Positions 47,935 through 61,017 of a stretch of DNA of 64,000 nucleotides are shown one piece after another; position 1 is the first letter of the stretch; every line of letters starts with the position of its first letter. The notes under the pieces are model-generated. The model saw nothing but the letters and a program-made list of their open reading frames with translations. It was not told where the DNA came from and ran no database searches. Origin of the DNA: Lineus longissimus. Its lineage: Eukaryota > Nemertea > Pilidiophora > Heteronemertea > Lineidae. Location of the stretch: contig NC_088319.1 in NCBI RefSeq assembly GCF_910592395.1, positions 13,890,001-13,954,000 on the forward strand, written 5' to 3'. The translations under genes were made by a program, and so were the position numbers.

Positions 47935-50488
47935 AAAAGAGATGAATCCTTCATCACCGCAATTATCATTGGAAATGAGAGTTCCTGTCTATTTGCCTTT
48001 TATAAAGGAAGGCGAATTCTTAGAACAGGATTGGATCGGATATCAGCCGCATGCCCTCTGAAAAATAGATGTAGCAACGAGATAACAACTAGTGAATAGT
48101 TGCAACTAACACTGGCATGAGACGCTGATCCAGAAGTGGGTCAACGGGAGCGCACCCCCCTTAACGAAAGTTGGTAACATTGACGTAAAGGCACCTTTAA
48201 GGTCCCTCCTCTGATTCCACCCCTTCCGCCCACAATGTGGGTATCTGTGTTATTGTATCAAAGAAAAAGCCAATATGTAGGAGACCTAATCAGAAATACT
48301 TGACAGGTGAATACTGATGGAAAGAATGCGGTTTGAATTGTGCAGATAGGATATCGCCTACTCTAGTTTTGCCGTTAGAATACTAAGACTAAGGCTGATA
48401 TTATGCTCAGGGTCGTTTGATATCAATCATGATGACAAATACAAAAATGGATAAACATTTGGTTTGCGACATCGTCGTCCGTTGTTTATGACGTCATGTT
48501 CATGACAAGAAAGATGCAGTCTTAGACCAGTGAAAATAGAGTATATTGTGCAGTTCCGCAGGTTACCATCAAAGTCAGAAACCACGACGCAAAAGCGTCC
48601 TCGGCAGATTGTGGGCTTACATGATTTCGAGTACACCCTACTTTTGAAGTCATTTGGTGGGCGTTCTTTGGAGTCCCCTCCAATATCGTCACTGCATGAA
48701 GCCAATGTTCAATACCAATGCGACAAGAATATCTCATATCAAACGCTTGAGAGCGTGGTAGACGAGGTCGGTATTCTTTCGGTGACTGTGGCATCTTGGT
48801 ATTTCAAAATTATTGCGTGGGTTATATGTCAAATATATTAAGTGACGTGTTTTCGTGCAACCTAAACTTCCTACCAACGTTTTCGGTTTACTATGGGCAG
48901 TCACATGAATCGGACTCCACCATACAGGGAGATTGTCAAGGCCATGCCCAAAGACTTAACGCAAAGGAGTGATTGCGACTGCAAAATGTCCTTCGACAAT
49001 CGCAGCTGCTGCACGCACACATTCTCTCTGTTGTAAGCTGACTTTAAAGCGTCAAATTTGTACGCTTCGCCTCACAACTAATGTATTTTCTTGGAGCAAA
49101 ATTTCCCTTCCATCCTATAGCGTTTCCAGCAAGTGGGTTAGCATTTCTTACACGGACACACGAATTTCCATAAACCTGTCATAAGACCAAAAGAGAAAAA
49201 AGGTCCCGTTCACGCTGAGGTTTCATGCTCATCAGACTACCGTTGTCTGAGGTAGAGACGGGCTCAGTCACCTCGAGCTGAAACGAAATCACATCAACTC
49301 TGCCATGGGGAAATTGTGAAACAGAAAAAAACCTCGAAATTCCAGGGTGTAATGTAATAACCATTAGTGTGTCTGCTCAAGGCTGTGAAATCCATTCTAA
49401 AGGTAACCATGCGCGCGAAATCAATGGATTGGATTTTAGAGAAGCCTGGGTTAGCGGAGAATTGGCTCGAAGGGTTTAGCTTGGAGCATTCAGAAAGAAG
49501 TTAGACAAAAATCCTCGTTGCGGCATGTCGACGTTTTGGAATGGTATCATTTAGTTGCTGGTTTGTCTTCGATTTCAGAACGTTAAGTGAGGCAAAAGGT
49601 AGCTTCACGTGGTTTGGGTTTGTACAGTTAGTTCAAAAGAATTAACAGAACTTGAGTTTGAGACTTTACTTATGTTCGGCATAAGTTTCTGCTTATAAGT
49701 GCTGTATTCATGGCTATAATACAGTACTGTACCAGCACATCGTGCTATCATTGCAGTGGCTTGTCTAATGAGGGGTTCGAATTAAAGAGCGAGTCTGCCG
49801 AATTATCAAGGCTTGTAGAACGATAAGATGTATTACTGATCAAAGTGCTTGTCATTTCATGAAAAAATCCAATTCGTTTAGAAGCTATCGTCGATTTAGC
49901 GAAATCGTATGTTCTAAGAATTTTCAAAAAAGTAGAGCTAGTTAGATCCGAATAGGTATACCAGTTTGGTTGAATCTAGTCCACGGGTTCTACTTTCCCA
50001 AGACTACATTTAAGAAGAAAAAACTTTTATAGAAATCGGCCAAAAGGTTTTTGAACAACAGCCGAAAAGGTCTGTGACAATAACTTATGAAAACGCTAAT
50101 GGGGCATCATGGTCGCTGACAAAGATGATAACTTGGCGTAGGCAGGGCATTAAATGGGCGTTTTTAACTCTAATCTAGGACCAGTGGGTACCTACGATAG
50201 CACAATTGGCTAGCGTTCTACATTATTGACATAAAAACCAATAGACAATCTAGAGGAATAAAAATCTTCAGGGCGTTAGACGGTGGTATTTGCTTGAAAG
50301 CCCAGGCGAACAAGCTAACTGTCAGTCTGTATCATGAACCGCCAGCGGTTCTCCCAGAGGAACAGATATACATCCATTTCTGAACGACTTGTTGAATGGC
50401 AACGGCTTTTAATCTTTTAATTTCTTTATCAATTACCAGTCGGAATATAGTGTCGTCGTCAAAAGGCTTCAAAAGCTAGGCAAACTCA
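47935..50488. other. Non-coding stretch
   Basis: No gene is recognised. Overlapping frames of 90-103 codons on both strands at 48427-48841 have no visible domain. Confidence 0.3.
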
Positions 50489-50530
50489 CCTGCCCACAAA
50501 GCGGCGGTTTTTTGTCAACAATCCAAATCA
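50489..50530 (-). CDS. Candidate first coding exon, 14 codons
   Basis: On the minus strand an ATG in a fair context (TTCAAAATGA) opens MIWIVDKKPPLCGQ and ends exactly at a strong GTGAGTTTG donor in phase 0. An in-frame TAA lies just upstream with no acceptor between, so the ATG would have to be the start. The peptide is too short to assign and is not a full signal peptide by itself. The next compatible candidate is the phase-0 microexon at 46960-46999. Confidence 0.2.
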
Positions 50531-51529
50531 TTTTGAAAGGGAATTTCCATTAAACACCAACAAATGCTGATGGCAAACCAAAGAACTTGACAAAAACTAT
50601 GCACGAAATTCCAACGAATATAAAAATACTTAGCCTTTCTAACAGCGGATCGGAGGCGGTCATGATGGTTCTAGACGCTCTTACAAAAGCACAAGAACCG
50701 CCCACGGAAACTATAAATATGTCACTTGGGAAAACGTCTCGTGGTTTTAATAATTAAAATATTGGTAATATAAACTTTGAAACTACTTTTTACTTTAAAA
50801 CTCGATAGATACATATGACTTGTACGTCAATACATTTTTGTGATGAATATATGATGAGATATTGTTCCGATGTCTAGTAGAGTAGTCATCATCGGATTGA
50901 CTGTCGCCGTAAGGTGGATGCCTTCAAGGCCGCATGTTGCTCAAACGCTGAATGAAAACAACTAGCACTTTCAATGCCCAAGTTTCTCCTCCCAGCTGTT
51001 AAAAAGTGACCAAAATGACCCCCTTTTAAGCACTCCCTGGCAACCTAAAAAAAACTCACGAAGTCAGAATCGCCTTACAACTGCGAAGAAAGGCCTGAGA
51101 TCATACGGTTTGAATGTGGACAGGCGGAAGACGGGACCACTTTAAAAATGCAGATGGAACATTTGATCAGCTTTGTTGTGAGAGTAAAGGGTAAAGAGTG
51201 AACTCATTTTCGAGAATTCCGGGCCGTGGGACATAGCAGATGTGAAACCATGCGAATGTCTATATATGAAGTGTCGTTTCAGTGACAGGTCTTGATTTAA
51301 TTTCCGATTTTAATTCGAATTTGAGAGGGCAAATATTGCAGATGTTTGTGAATACTAACATAAATAAGTCAGCTCCAATGTGTTAATGTCTCATTGTTGA
51401 CTCCTGTGATAGGCTACATTATTGCATTACGATTCGCGTCTGTTTGCTTCAGCACACTGACCATATCACACGCCTTATCCTTTTCAGCAATCAGAGTAAC
51501 AGTGACTTCAGGGACCAGGCTAGAACCCT
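50531..51529. other. Non-coding stretch
   Basis: No gene or repeat is recognised. Confidence 0.3.
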
Positions 51530-51910
51530 GCAATATCAATCAATCAATCAATCAAGTTACATTTGTATCAAGGCGCCTTTCCGTGGTCGCACCACGCTCA
51601 AGGCGCCACCTCCCGATAGGCTCGTTCGAAGAGCAGAGATTTTAATTGTCTTTTAAATGTTTTTTCCGGCTGGGATCGTAGTTCGATTGGAAGTTTATTC
51701 CAGAGGTACGGGCCGCACCTTGAAAAGCTGCGGTCACCGTACCTCGATCTGGTACGTTTGACCTGAAGGGCCTTGGAGGAAACTGACCGAGTGCGACCTT
51801 CTGTTTCCAGAAGGAGGTCACTGAGGTACTCAGGTTCCACACCATTCAGTGATTTGTGGATAACACAGAGAATCTTAAACTCAATCCTAGCCTTGATTGG
51901 AAGCCATCTT
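51530..51910 (-). mobile_element. 5'-truncated non-LTR retrotransposon (CR1/L2-type LINE), 3' end only
   Basis: The minus-strand frame ending at TGA 51598 carries the C-terminal signature of the reverse transcriptase ORF of CR1/L2/Rex-like LINEs. It reads WLPIKARIEFKILCVIHKSL, then EPEYLSDLL, then RYGDRSFSRCGPYLWNKLP with a basic end. The conserved part starts near 51906; upstream residues in the same frame do not match, so the catalytic polymerase core is absent. The short 3' UTR has the typical GGCGCCTTGATACAAATGTA ending and a (TTGA)n tail at about 51536-51555. It is a dead-on-arrival insertion incapable of movement by itself. No clear target-site duplication was found. Confidence 0.88.
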
Positions 51911-54254
51911 GAAGACCATATTACAAAATCAACAAAATTTACGAAATCCAACCGACTATTAACGCCACTAATCATACCAAGAAATTGAAATAGCACCCAC
52001 GGAAACTCTACACCGGGCATAAACGACAGTCTAACATGGCTAACTAGAGCAAGAGTTTCATCAGCTTCATTGAATCTGACTGTCTGTCGTTGGAATTCTA
52101 AGTCGATTCGCAACTCGATAGATGCCACATAGATCAAGGTAACTTAAAGGCAGTTTATGTTAAATCCATTAAACCGAAGGACGCGACGGTGGATTTCGAG
52201 AAAAGGTCAGATTCTGCTGAGCTGTTCACGCGAATGGAGATTTCAAGGGTATGGCAGCACTTGTATCTATGTTTACGTTTACGCAATATGACTTGGTCGA
52301 TTAGCAGGACTTCATTTCCAACTGCTCCAAAGGGAAAACGCACAAGTGGAAGGTACATTTTACGTTAAGAATACGTTTAAGCGAAGACCGCTGTTCATGA
52401 ACCCATCCTTGCGTAATGCAGCCTGAAAATTGACGAATAATGCTTGATCGGGAAATGCTTTTCGATTTGCATGGAAAAGAGGATGAGTTTCGTCTAGGGG
52501 CCCGAGTCACATCTTGGCCTACGCTTCCGATGTCAAGCGATCTTAAGAAAGTATGATGCAGATATATTCTAAGGGGGTCGCAAATGCACGTACGTTTCGA
52601 ATAGGTCTTCGGGGATATTTAATCAGTTACGACTTCATATACAATGTACAAGCTTTTTACCATTGAGTCCCGAAAGCCTTGGGTAAATCCGCTTATGAAT
52701 CTTCAACAAAGTTAAGTCTTTGGTTTGTATTGTGAAGGGCTCTCAAGCTACTGATAGTCGTTGTGTCTTTTGATCTGTTTTGCTCTGTCTACTAGATTTT
52801 GCTTCCCTTGAGAAAACTTGTCTTCTGCTAAAGTTCGAATTACATGTCAACGCGCTCATCTCTTTCTTCGATAGTCTTTATATATCATCATAACTCATCC
52901 ATTATGACATAGAGTACTACCTGAATGATATCGGTTTACTCGTAAAAGAGAGCGTACAAATAATACGTGACCAGGATCCGCAGGTCTCAATTTGGGGAAA
53001 GGGAGAAAAACACGATTCCACTGGGGATTTCTCAATCACGTCAATCCTTATATAAGCTTGTGTGAAGTATATTTGTACATCATTTAAAGATAATTGCGTG
53101 AAGAGTCATCTCATACCAGTAACTCGTTATCAAAATATTTTCAAATATGTACTCTACTGCCGGAACGGACGTACATTGCTGAAAAAATCTTGAGGCTCAA
53201 AATAAAAAAAGCGTCATTTAAACTGTAAATTTTGAAAATAACACATTCAATCACCACAGGCGCTAAAAATCCATCATGCTTTGTGACACGCTGAAAACTC
53301 CTCAAGGAATAAGAAGAAATATCAAAGTGCAGATTTGAGTGGCAACTTAAAGTTTCCCTCAGCGGCCATTTGGCTGGGGTTAAACAGCATATAGTAAGTA
53401 CAAATTTATGTCAGAACATTTTTTCGTGATTTCGAAAAGGAGTTACGTGATTCGTCAAGTGATTTGCCAAAATCTTACAACCGCCCTGGATATGGTGTGC
53501 CTTATCTACAACTAGCGCAAGATAAGGAATAAGAAGTAGGGTGTCAAAGTGCAGCTTTGAGCGAGTGCTTAGTTTTCACTCATACACCATCGGTTTACGA
53601 CTAAGCTGCCACTCCAGACCGCATATTAGTCCCTATAACACTCATAATAAGTCGGTCATAAATCGGAGAAACCATTTCGAAATCTCCGGAGGTACATTAA
53701 CTCGTCTGGTAATAACAAACGCGAGGCTAAAGAAGTTTGGCAAGAAATATTAGTCCGATATGGTATGTCTGGAACGTTTAAGAGAGAGTTACTAATGGTT
53801 TGTATGTGTTTGGTCCGTCTTTTATGTCTTATGAAGCTGTATCTTTAAAAAATTGTGTTTCATAGATGTCCTTAGAATATGACCAATAGGATATGTCTTG
53901 GTGTTGATTTCTTCCATCAGGTGACTGAGACTCGGCAGGTTTCGACTTGGGACACGAGTAACAGTGGATTAAAGTAACTTGTCAAGGATCCAGCGACGTG
54001 ATAACGTTTACGAGTTGAATGAATACAAGCAAACCAATCTCAGACTGTTAGCTTAACCAGGCAGACAAGCCTGGATACAAGTTGTCTAAAGTGAAATGTA
54101 ATGTCCACATTTAGAGTAAACAGTCAATGATTGGTTCGTGAAACGCTGATATCTGACTGTGGAATAAATGAGCAACGAAGGAATGTACTCTCGACGCATA
54201 GGCACGGCCTCACTCTATACATCACGTCATTGTGCCCCTTATCGCGTTGATGAA
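51911..54254. other. Non-coding stretch with a short direct repeat
   Basis: No gene is recognised. AAGGAATAAGAAG followed by TCAAAGTGCAGNTTTGAG occurs near 53304 and again near 53524, about 220 bases apart, with unrelated flanks. Confidence 0.35.
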
Positions 54255-54405
54255 TTCAGGCCTAGCCCTGGTCTATTATCTTTAAACAAAGCCCGCTCGC
54301 ATCTAGCCTTAATTCCCATTGTTCTTCTGCCCCATCAAAGGATTATCAGGACAAAACATCGGACCCCTCGAAACAGCTTTCATGGAGGTCGCTAGGCCCT
54401 GAACC
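54255..54405 (-). repeat. Dispersed repeat, copy 2 (inverted relative to copy 1)
   Basis: On the minus strand this reads GGTTCAGGGC, GACCTCCATGA, GCTGTTTC, GGGAATTAAGGC and GCGAGCGGGCTTTGTTTAAA in the same order as 17960-18128. An insertion of about 8 bases in copy 1 (ACATGTAG) explains part of the length difference. Confidence 0.7.
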
Positions 54406-56036
54406 GACAAGCGCAAATAAACGCATGTTTGGTATGCTTATTTGCGTTGCTCTTCCATCTGAGTAGGCGCACAACAGCCGCGTGACTACAAGTCATGCTG
54501 TTAAGGCATCAAAGGTACTTATTGTTTCCTAATTAATTTCCCGACAAAAGTCAATCTCCGCTCTGTCACGTCTCTAGCAATCTTCTAAAGGCGGATGACC
54601 AAGACAGCGTTTAGCGCCTCATCAAGGATCAAGGGATCAACCACGCCTGCATCATCTTAGCTTACCGTTGCCCGCGCAATCAAAACGCTATCTATTCACC
54701 GAGTAGCGACGCCAATCTTGTCTTCGCCGGAGGCAGCTGCACTTTTCTAGATTACTTCCAAGATTACATCCAAGACACATAGCATGAGAAAAGAGTAGTC
54801 TTAGCCACATCTGAGGTCAGCCTTTCGGCCGATTGACAGACAAGGCGGGAGCAACCGGAGTCGATGGAGACAAATCAAATGAGAAAATCATGTTTGAGGT
54901 TGGCCGTGTCGCTCCATGTATTTATTTGGAACACGACCACCTGATGAAAATCTTGGCTGTGCCGATGGCAATGCCACATCTACATTGGTAGCTTATATCT
55001 TACTGTTATCTGCGTAGAGGGTGTGTGGGCAGTGACCTATCACACTGTGACACATAAGGGCAGTGTGATAACTAACAAAGATTCATCATCTTCGCACGTA
55101 TATTGATTACATGCCCAAGCTTTAGGAACAAGGCATGCAATCAATGAGAGTGAAGTTCAAGCTGGGCTCACCAACTAATTATCGGTTTGGTTTTCTTTAG
55201 CATGATGCCATGATGTCTATGGAAAAAGTGTGACCCCCGATTGCGACCAATCGATGTTTATAAACGGGTTCTCTTCGAGCTGTGCAGCATTTTGTGACAT
55301 TCTCATCACCGTTATTGGAAATTCTATCAGAGCCACGTTATTGGAATATTTCACACTTTTCTCGAAACTTAAAAACCGACGAAGTTCTGACATATCAGGT
55401 ATTGATAATTGACTAAGGCGCATTGTTTTGAGTTCGTCAACGCCTTCTACCTTTTCGTCAAATGCCGCTCTTAGGATGAAAAATCATTATGAAGTAGATA
55501 CATGATACTTTGGCGGCAAATATGATGAACGCAGCTAGGAACAATAGCGGTTCATATTGATAGCAATGATGGTAGGAGATAAGAGGCACTCGAGAAAGAG
55601 CCACTCTCTTACACAAGGAAAGCGCGGTTCGAGATTGGTTATCAGTCCCGCAGCATCAAATATGACAGCAGCTTAAGTTGAAGTCAAGCGTAGGTATTTA
55701 TATGCAATGCACGCAGGTAAGACTATACCTCAGGCTAGAGACTTTGTAATAGGAAACATTAGCACTTAAAAAAAGTTTCCAAACAAGATGCTAGCGCCTA
55801 AAAAACTACATCCAAAAATCTCACCACATGCGCAACATGAGTCACTGCAGAACGTGCTTCGTGTGATATTGATCTATCTTCGTCTAGGTTTGCTCAACCT
55901 TAATGATCGCTATTGATGATAGGAATACAATTAATAGCATAACAACCAGTATTGATACCGATTAGCGTCTGTTTACTGGCACATTTGATTTGTTATGAGC
56001 TATTCGTGGTCAGCTGCTGAGACCGATAGCAGTTCG
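54406..56036. other. Non-coding stretch
   Basis: No gene or repeat is recognised in this interval. Confidence 0.3.
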
Positions 56037-56345
56037 AAAATCTGTTAGTGCTGGATCAATTTTATGACATAGTCAATCGTAACATGGCCGCGTTGTTCAA
56101 AACAAGTTGGCCACCAACTTGGCCGGCGTAACCTTTAACCTGGTGTTAGATTTACCCAAAAATATGTTAGTGGTGGATCAATCTATATCAAACTCAATCA
56201 TAACCTGGCCGCGTTGATCAAAACAAGTTGGCCATTAACTTGGCGACAGGCGTTACCTCTAACGTGTTTAGTTAAGTGAAAGGTTTACTCGAAAATCTGT
56301 TATTGGTGGATCAATGGCCTTTAACTTAGTGTTAGATTTACTGGC
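56037..56345. repeat. Degenerate tandem repeat, units of about 122-133 bp
   Basis: AAAATCTGTTAGTGCTGGATCAA at 56037 recurs at about 56159 and 56292 with a few changes. The first two units also share ATGGCCGCGTTG/CTGGCCGCGTTG, AAAACAAGTTGGCCA and AACTTGGC, followed by ACCTTTAAC-like sequence and TTAGATTTAC. Confidence 0.8.
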
Positions 56346-57450
56346 CTAAGATTACCTGAAAGATGAACCAAGGTTAAAATATTAGTCGATAAAGTAGAAG
56401 ATGGCCACTTGCCTTAATAAATGGAGACTGACGCTTCGAAAGAACGGAAAATTACCCTTAATTGGGATGCTTTGGTACATGCAATTTAGTTAATCAAGCG
56501 ATCATGTTGCCCGGTTATTTGAGGCGGCAGAATAAGGCAGAGTGGGAAGGATGTGGCTTAATGGTTGACGGACGTGCTGGGAACAATGTACTGGTTGCAC
56601 TGGATTGGAGACCTACTGCGGACTAATAAGGGGCCGTCTCAAAATAACCGCGAGGCTAATGAGTTTCAGGGTCACAATGTCATATTTTGAAGAAAAAAAG
56701 TGACTTAAAAGTACTTGGTTTTTGGAAATCAAGACAGAAATGAGAAAAAACCGTTATTGGCTTCAAGGTATTTTGAGACGATGAAGTATAAAATGTAGAC
56801 GATGAAATGTACTCGACGCTATTGTCTAAGTATTGAAAATCTGGTGACGAACCCATCCAGGCCTGGTTAATGGATGGACGTGCCTAGTTTAATGGTAGTT
56901 CGATGTGCTTGACAGAATGTATGTTGACAGTGACTATAAATTAATTTCAAAAAATCAATTCATATTTTTATTACTGTATCACCAATTACACTTCTGATTG
57001 TTATATCTGACCAGGTTTGTACGAGTCATTTGACAAAAACAAGCTCTTAACTTGTATGGAGAAACGCCTTTGGTTACAATAGGTTGATTTCAGTGTTTTG
57101 GCACAGTATCACGTATTTCAAAGAAGTCATGATGACCTGGTTAGGCCTTCCTCAAAAGGTATGACCACCACCATGATTTCTATCTTACTGCCATTTCCAC
57201 GTAGCACTAGTCTGTATTCTTGTATTACACATGTTACAAAGTGATGCATTCCTACTGTCTTCACTCAACATGATACTACACGGATATCGAGAAGAATGCA
57301 CACAACCACGAGGAAGCCGATACCGCCGCAAGGGCCAAAAATCTCGTATGACAATGTAATTAATGGTGGGTAATGTGACACTTTGACATGCTGATGGGAG
57401 GGACCTGCGTCTTATTTAGCTGAGCTTTGTAATTTTCTTTTTGTGTACTC

Positions 57451-57469
57451 GGGGGGGGGGGGGGTGGGG
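57451..57469 (+). repeat. Poly-G run
   Basis: Fourteen consecutive G, a T and four more G. Such a run can form a G-quadruplex and is prone to length error in assemblies. Confidence 0.95.
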
Positions 57470-60400
57470 ACAACAAAAAGATATGATGAGACCATGTAGC
57501 TTTGCGTGTAGGCCGCGCCTGGTGTGTTATTACGACCTTGGTTATCTAGGAGGTGTTCTTTTGTTGTCCGAAAGAGTTATATAAAAATATTATTATTTAT
57601 TATTTCTAGCACAGGTATTAGATGAGTATTTGGCCTTAGGTGATCTTTTCGATCTTATTTAGCTGTGCTGTCTTTTGATTTTGAACACGCACATTCGTTG
57701 ATAGATTCTAGTAAGATTTTTAGTTAAGACATTAGGAATCTTGCGAGAACAGACACGTACATTTAGACAATTTCATTTTATTGGAAAACAAATCTTGACT
57801 CGCGAAAATATTCTGCCGTTGATATGTCGATTGTCGGGGATTCGCGAACATTTTATCCCGCGAAAATGTTCTGTTCTGACAGTATATCCATTCACATGTC
57901 TTGTGTTTGCGCACAGCTGCCCACGCCAATCGTACTGCGTGGTTTGTGGTACAAATTAATTGACGATAGAGCTGTTTTTACATGTGACGAAAAACCAAAA
58001 GCCCCAAATGGCTACCTCAAGGGGTAGTCATCGGGTATGTCGGTGGACAGGAACGCAGGCACGGATGCTATTAGGGTCAGTATCCGTACAGACAGAATTG
58101 CTTTACCATGCGAGTGATGTGATGTGCAATTGTCATCGCAAATAAATATCTCTGCGTGCACTCGAAGGAATAGCGTGACAATACTTGAAGAAAATCCACT
58201 CTACTCTACGTAATGGGTTTGGTGACTGATGGTGCCGCACTAGAGAATGAAAAAAACAGCAAAATATTTTTTCGCTGATAAGTTGTTAGAAGCATATCAA
58301 GTCAGCTGAAGTATCTTCAATACCCATATGTAACACCCATACTCATGTCGGATGTGCATGCTAGGATGCCACAAATACGGTCACACGAATGTCAGTTTCA
58401 TCTGAAATTTAAGTGTCATAATGATTACTATAAATTCAACAGGGAACTATGATAACAGCGATCATACGTACTGATTGTAAGTATAAAGTCACTGGCCATA
58501 ATTACACACGAATAGAATAAGTATATTCCAAGCATCTATCGAGCTAGATATCGTCCTTCAAATCATCGGCAAACTACAAAATTAAATATATTTATTTTCA
58601 CTCCGCTTTCCATGTCTTCATTGACCGCATAACGGCAGCCTGGATCAATGGATGACAGATGTGTTTTCATTGAACGATTTATTTCCCGAAGGCAATCAAT
58701 CCTCTCCTCAGGTGTGATTTAGTCACCTATGTTATAAGCCAAGCTTCGCATGAATAGGCAGGTTTCGCAACCCTTACGAAGAGCTACGAACGACGAAGTA
58801 GTTTCATAAGACTTCGAACTACGAAGCACGAATAACTTATCGACTGCTTCGTCTGAAAGTGATCCCTGTTCTCCAACATCTGAGTAAAAAAGTCGATTTA
58901 CGAGTATCGTGTATGAAGCAGCACGTGGTTCGACACCACAGACTTCACATGACTTGCAAAACAAGTATAGTGCCAATGTGTCATTTTTGTGGATTCTGGC
59001 ACGTTTTACTGTATGCGTTCCATGAGGCGATTACGCCATTTTTTTATTCCGCATCTTTCTTTGTTAGCTCTCATATCACTTTTTCAAACTCGAATGCTTA
59101 ATTTAGCTGTTCTGTTCTGTCTTGTGGCAATATTCGTCCCATATCGATCTATTGACAGTTTCTTTGTCGAAAGTAATCAAAGTAGTGTCCCCTATAGCAT
59201 CGCCAAAACCATTACCACATTACAAAAAGGCGTTTTCAGGTATTTATCATATCGAATATATCAAGCGAATGTGATTTTTCATATCGATTCAGAATTTGTC
59301 AAGTGCAAATAATATTATCGGATCATTTACGAGATAAATGTACTCAAAAATTTTAAAAACTCGATTCGGTGGATTTTTTTAATTCTGCAAATGTCAGCTT
59401 GTTCATAATAACGCTTACATTCAATAAATAGCCTCTAATAATAACCTTATCTTGCACCAATCTTTTTCCTGGCATGGACATCCTGATAGTACTGACGGAA
59501 AAACGATAGTATTACTAGGAAGCACTTCTATGAGCAGAAAATATGCCCTATACCGTCCACACATCACATCAAAGAAGGACACCCTCCCGCGCTAGCTTCC
59601 TCAATATCAACATTGTTCTTTGGTTTCTCCTAACTTTCGCCTGAATGGACACATCAGACAGTGTATAACCACCCATGTAACAAATGAGGTATTAAGCGTG
59701 ATAGAAAATGAGACGGGTATGTGGGGAATGATATACGTACATGTAATGGGTTATGTAAATTGCTCAACATTACACATTACAATCATTATTTGTGAGTTTA
59801 GATTAGTGTCACTCATGAAAAATGATGTCAGGAGAGAAGAAGAAAATTGTTGCAAGGAATTACGTGTTATTAACGGTTGAATAGACCAGGGGTTTGATAA
59901 TACCGGTTTAGCCACTGTCCCTATCACCCCTAGTTTAGAGCTCTATCCCATCGTCTCAGTTCTTGTAATGCCCAATGCAACATCTGTACAAAATCTTACT
60001 AATCGAACATTTAAAGGTTATTTGCCTTATGAACTCCGAAGTATCAATCAATAATGCAACATGTTCCAAGGAAAAAAACTTGATACTTTCCGGTTTTTTT
60101 TAAAAATCCATGAAAACTTCCGTCATTTGAATAATTCATCATCATCATCATCGTACGGCTTGTGGTTTTGACCTGATTCGAAACTTGGAAGCTTATGGTC
60201 ATTGGCCATTATCCCCTTTGATCGGGCAGTGTCGAGCTGTTCCGGCTTTACAATCACGCACGTGTCTTATTTCAGTGACCAAGAGCAGAAAACGTTTCTT
60301 TGTCTTCACCATTAGGTTCATAGACGATAAAGCCCCTGCGCCATCACCTATGAGGTGGATCACCGTCATCAATCACTAAAAAATCGACTGATGGTAATAA

Positions 60401-60998
60401 AACTAGTGCCCACCTCTTTCGCAGATGCCACTGTCATGTTTTTTCTAAAACTGGTTAACGACTGATCATGACGGACGAGTCTTTCTGTTCAACATAGCGC
60501 TGGACCTCAGCTGGTCTCTGGTCAAGTAATCCACTACTTAACCATTAAGACCACATCCTCTAACATTCGTGACCGAATTTCTCACAACACCATTTTGATC
60601 TATTCGCTTTGGCCATCAGTGTGATTGCAGGGTCCGTAGACGGATTACAGACCAGTGTCTGGCGTGTTGAAAGCAAATCATCGCCGTGGTGTACACATGG
60701 TTTTGCTTTTAAAACTTCCACCATTGACTGACCTTATTGATTAAGAGCGTATTTTGAGTTGCTCAGTGGCGAATACACAAATTTAGCGTTGATTTACGTC
60801 CATGGCACAAGTTTGCATTTTTTCCGTTAACAATGGGCCAGATGGATTCAACTAAAACATTATCATACCAGTATAATATTGACCTTCTGCTCATTTGAGG
60901 GTTGGGTTCTTTTCCTTAAGCTACACATGAAATCGACAGGCGAAAATCCTCTATTGTTTCTTTTCTTTGTAAATTCAAGAAGAAAAGGGCAACGTCTG

Positions 60999-61017
60999 AT
61001 ATATATATATATATATA
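60999..61017. repeat. (TA)n microsatellite
   Basis: About nine AT/TA dinucleotides in a row. Confidence 0.95.
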
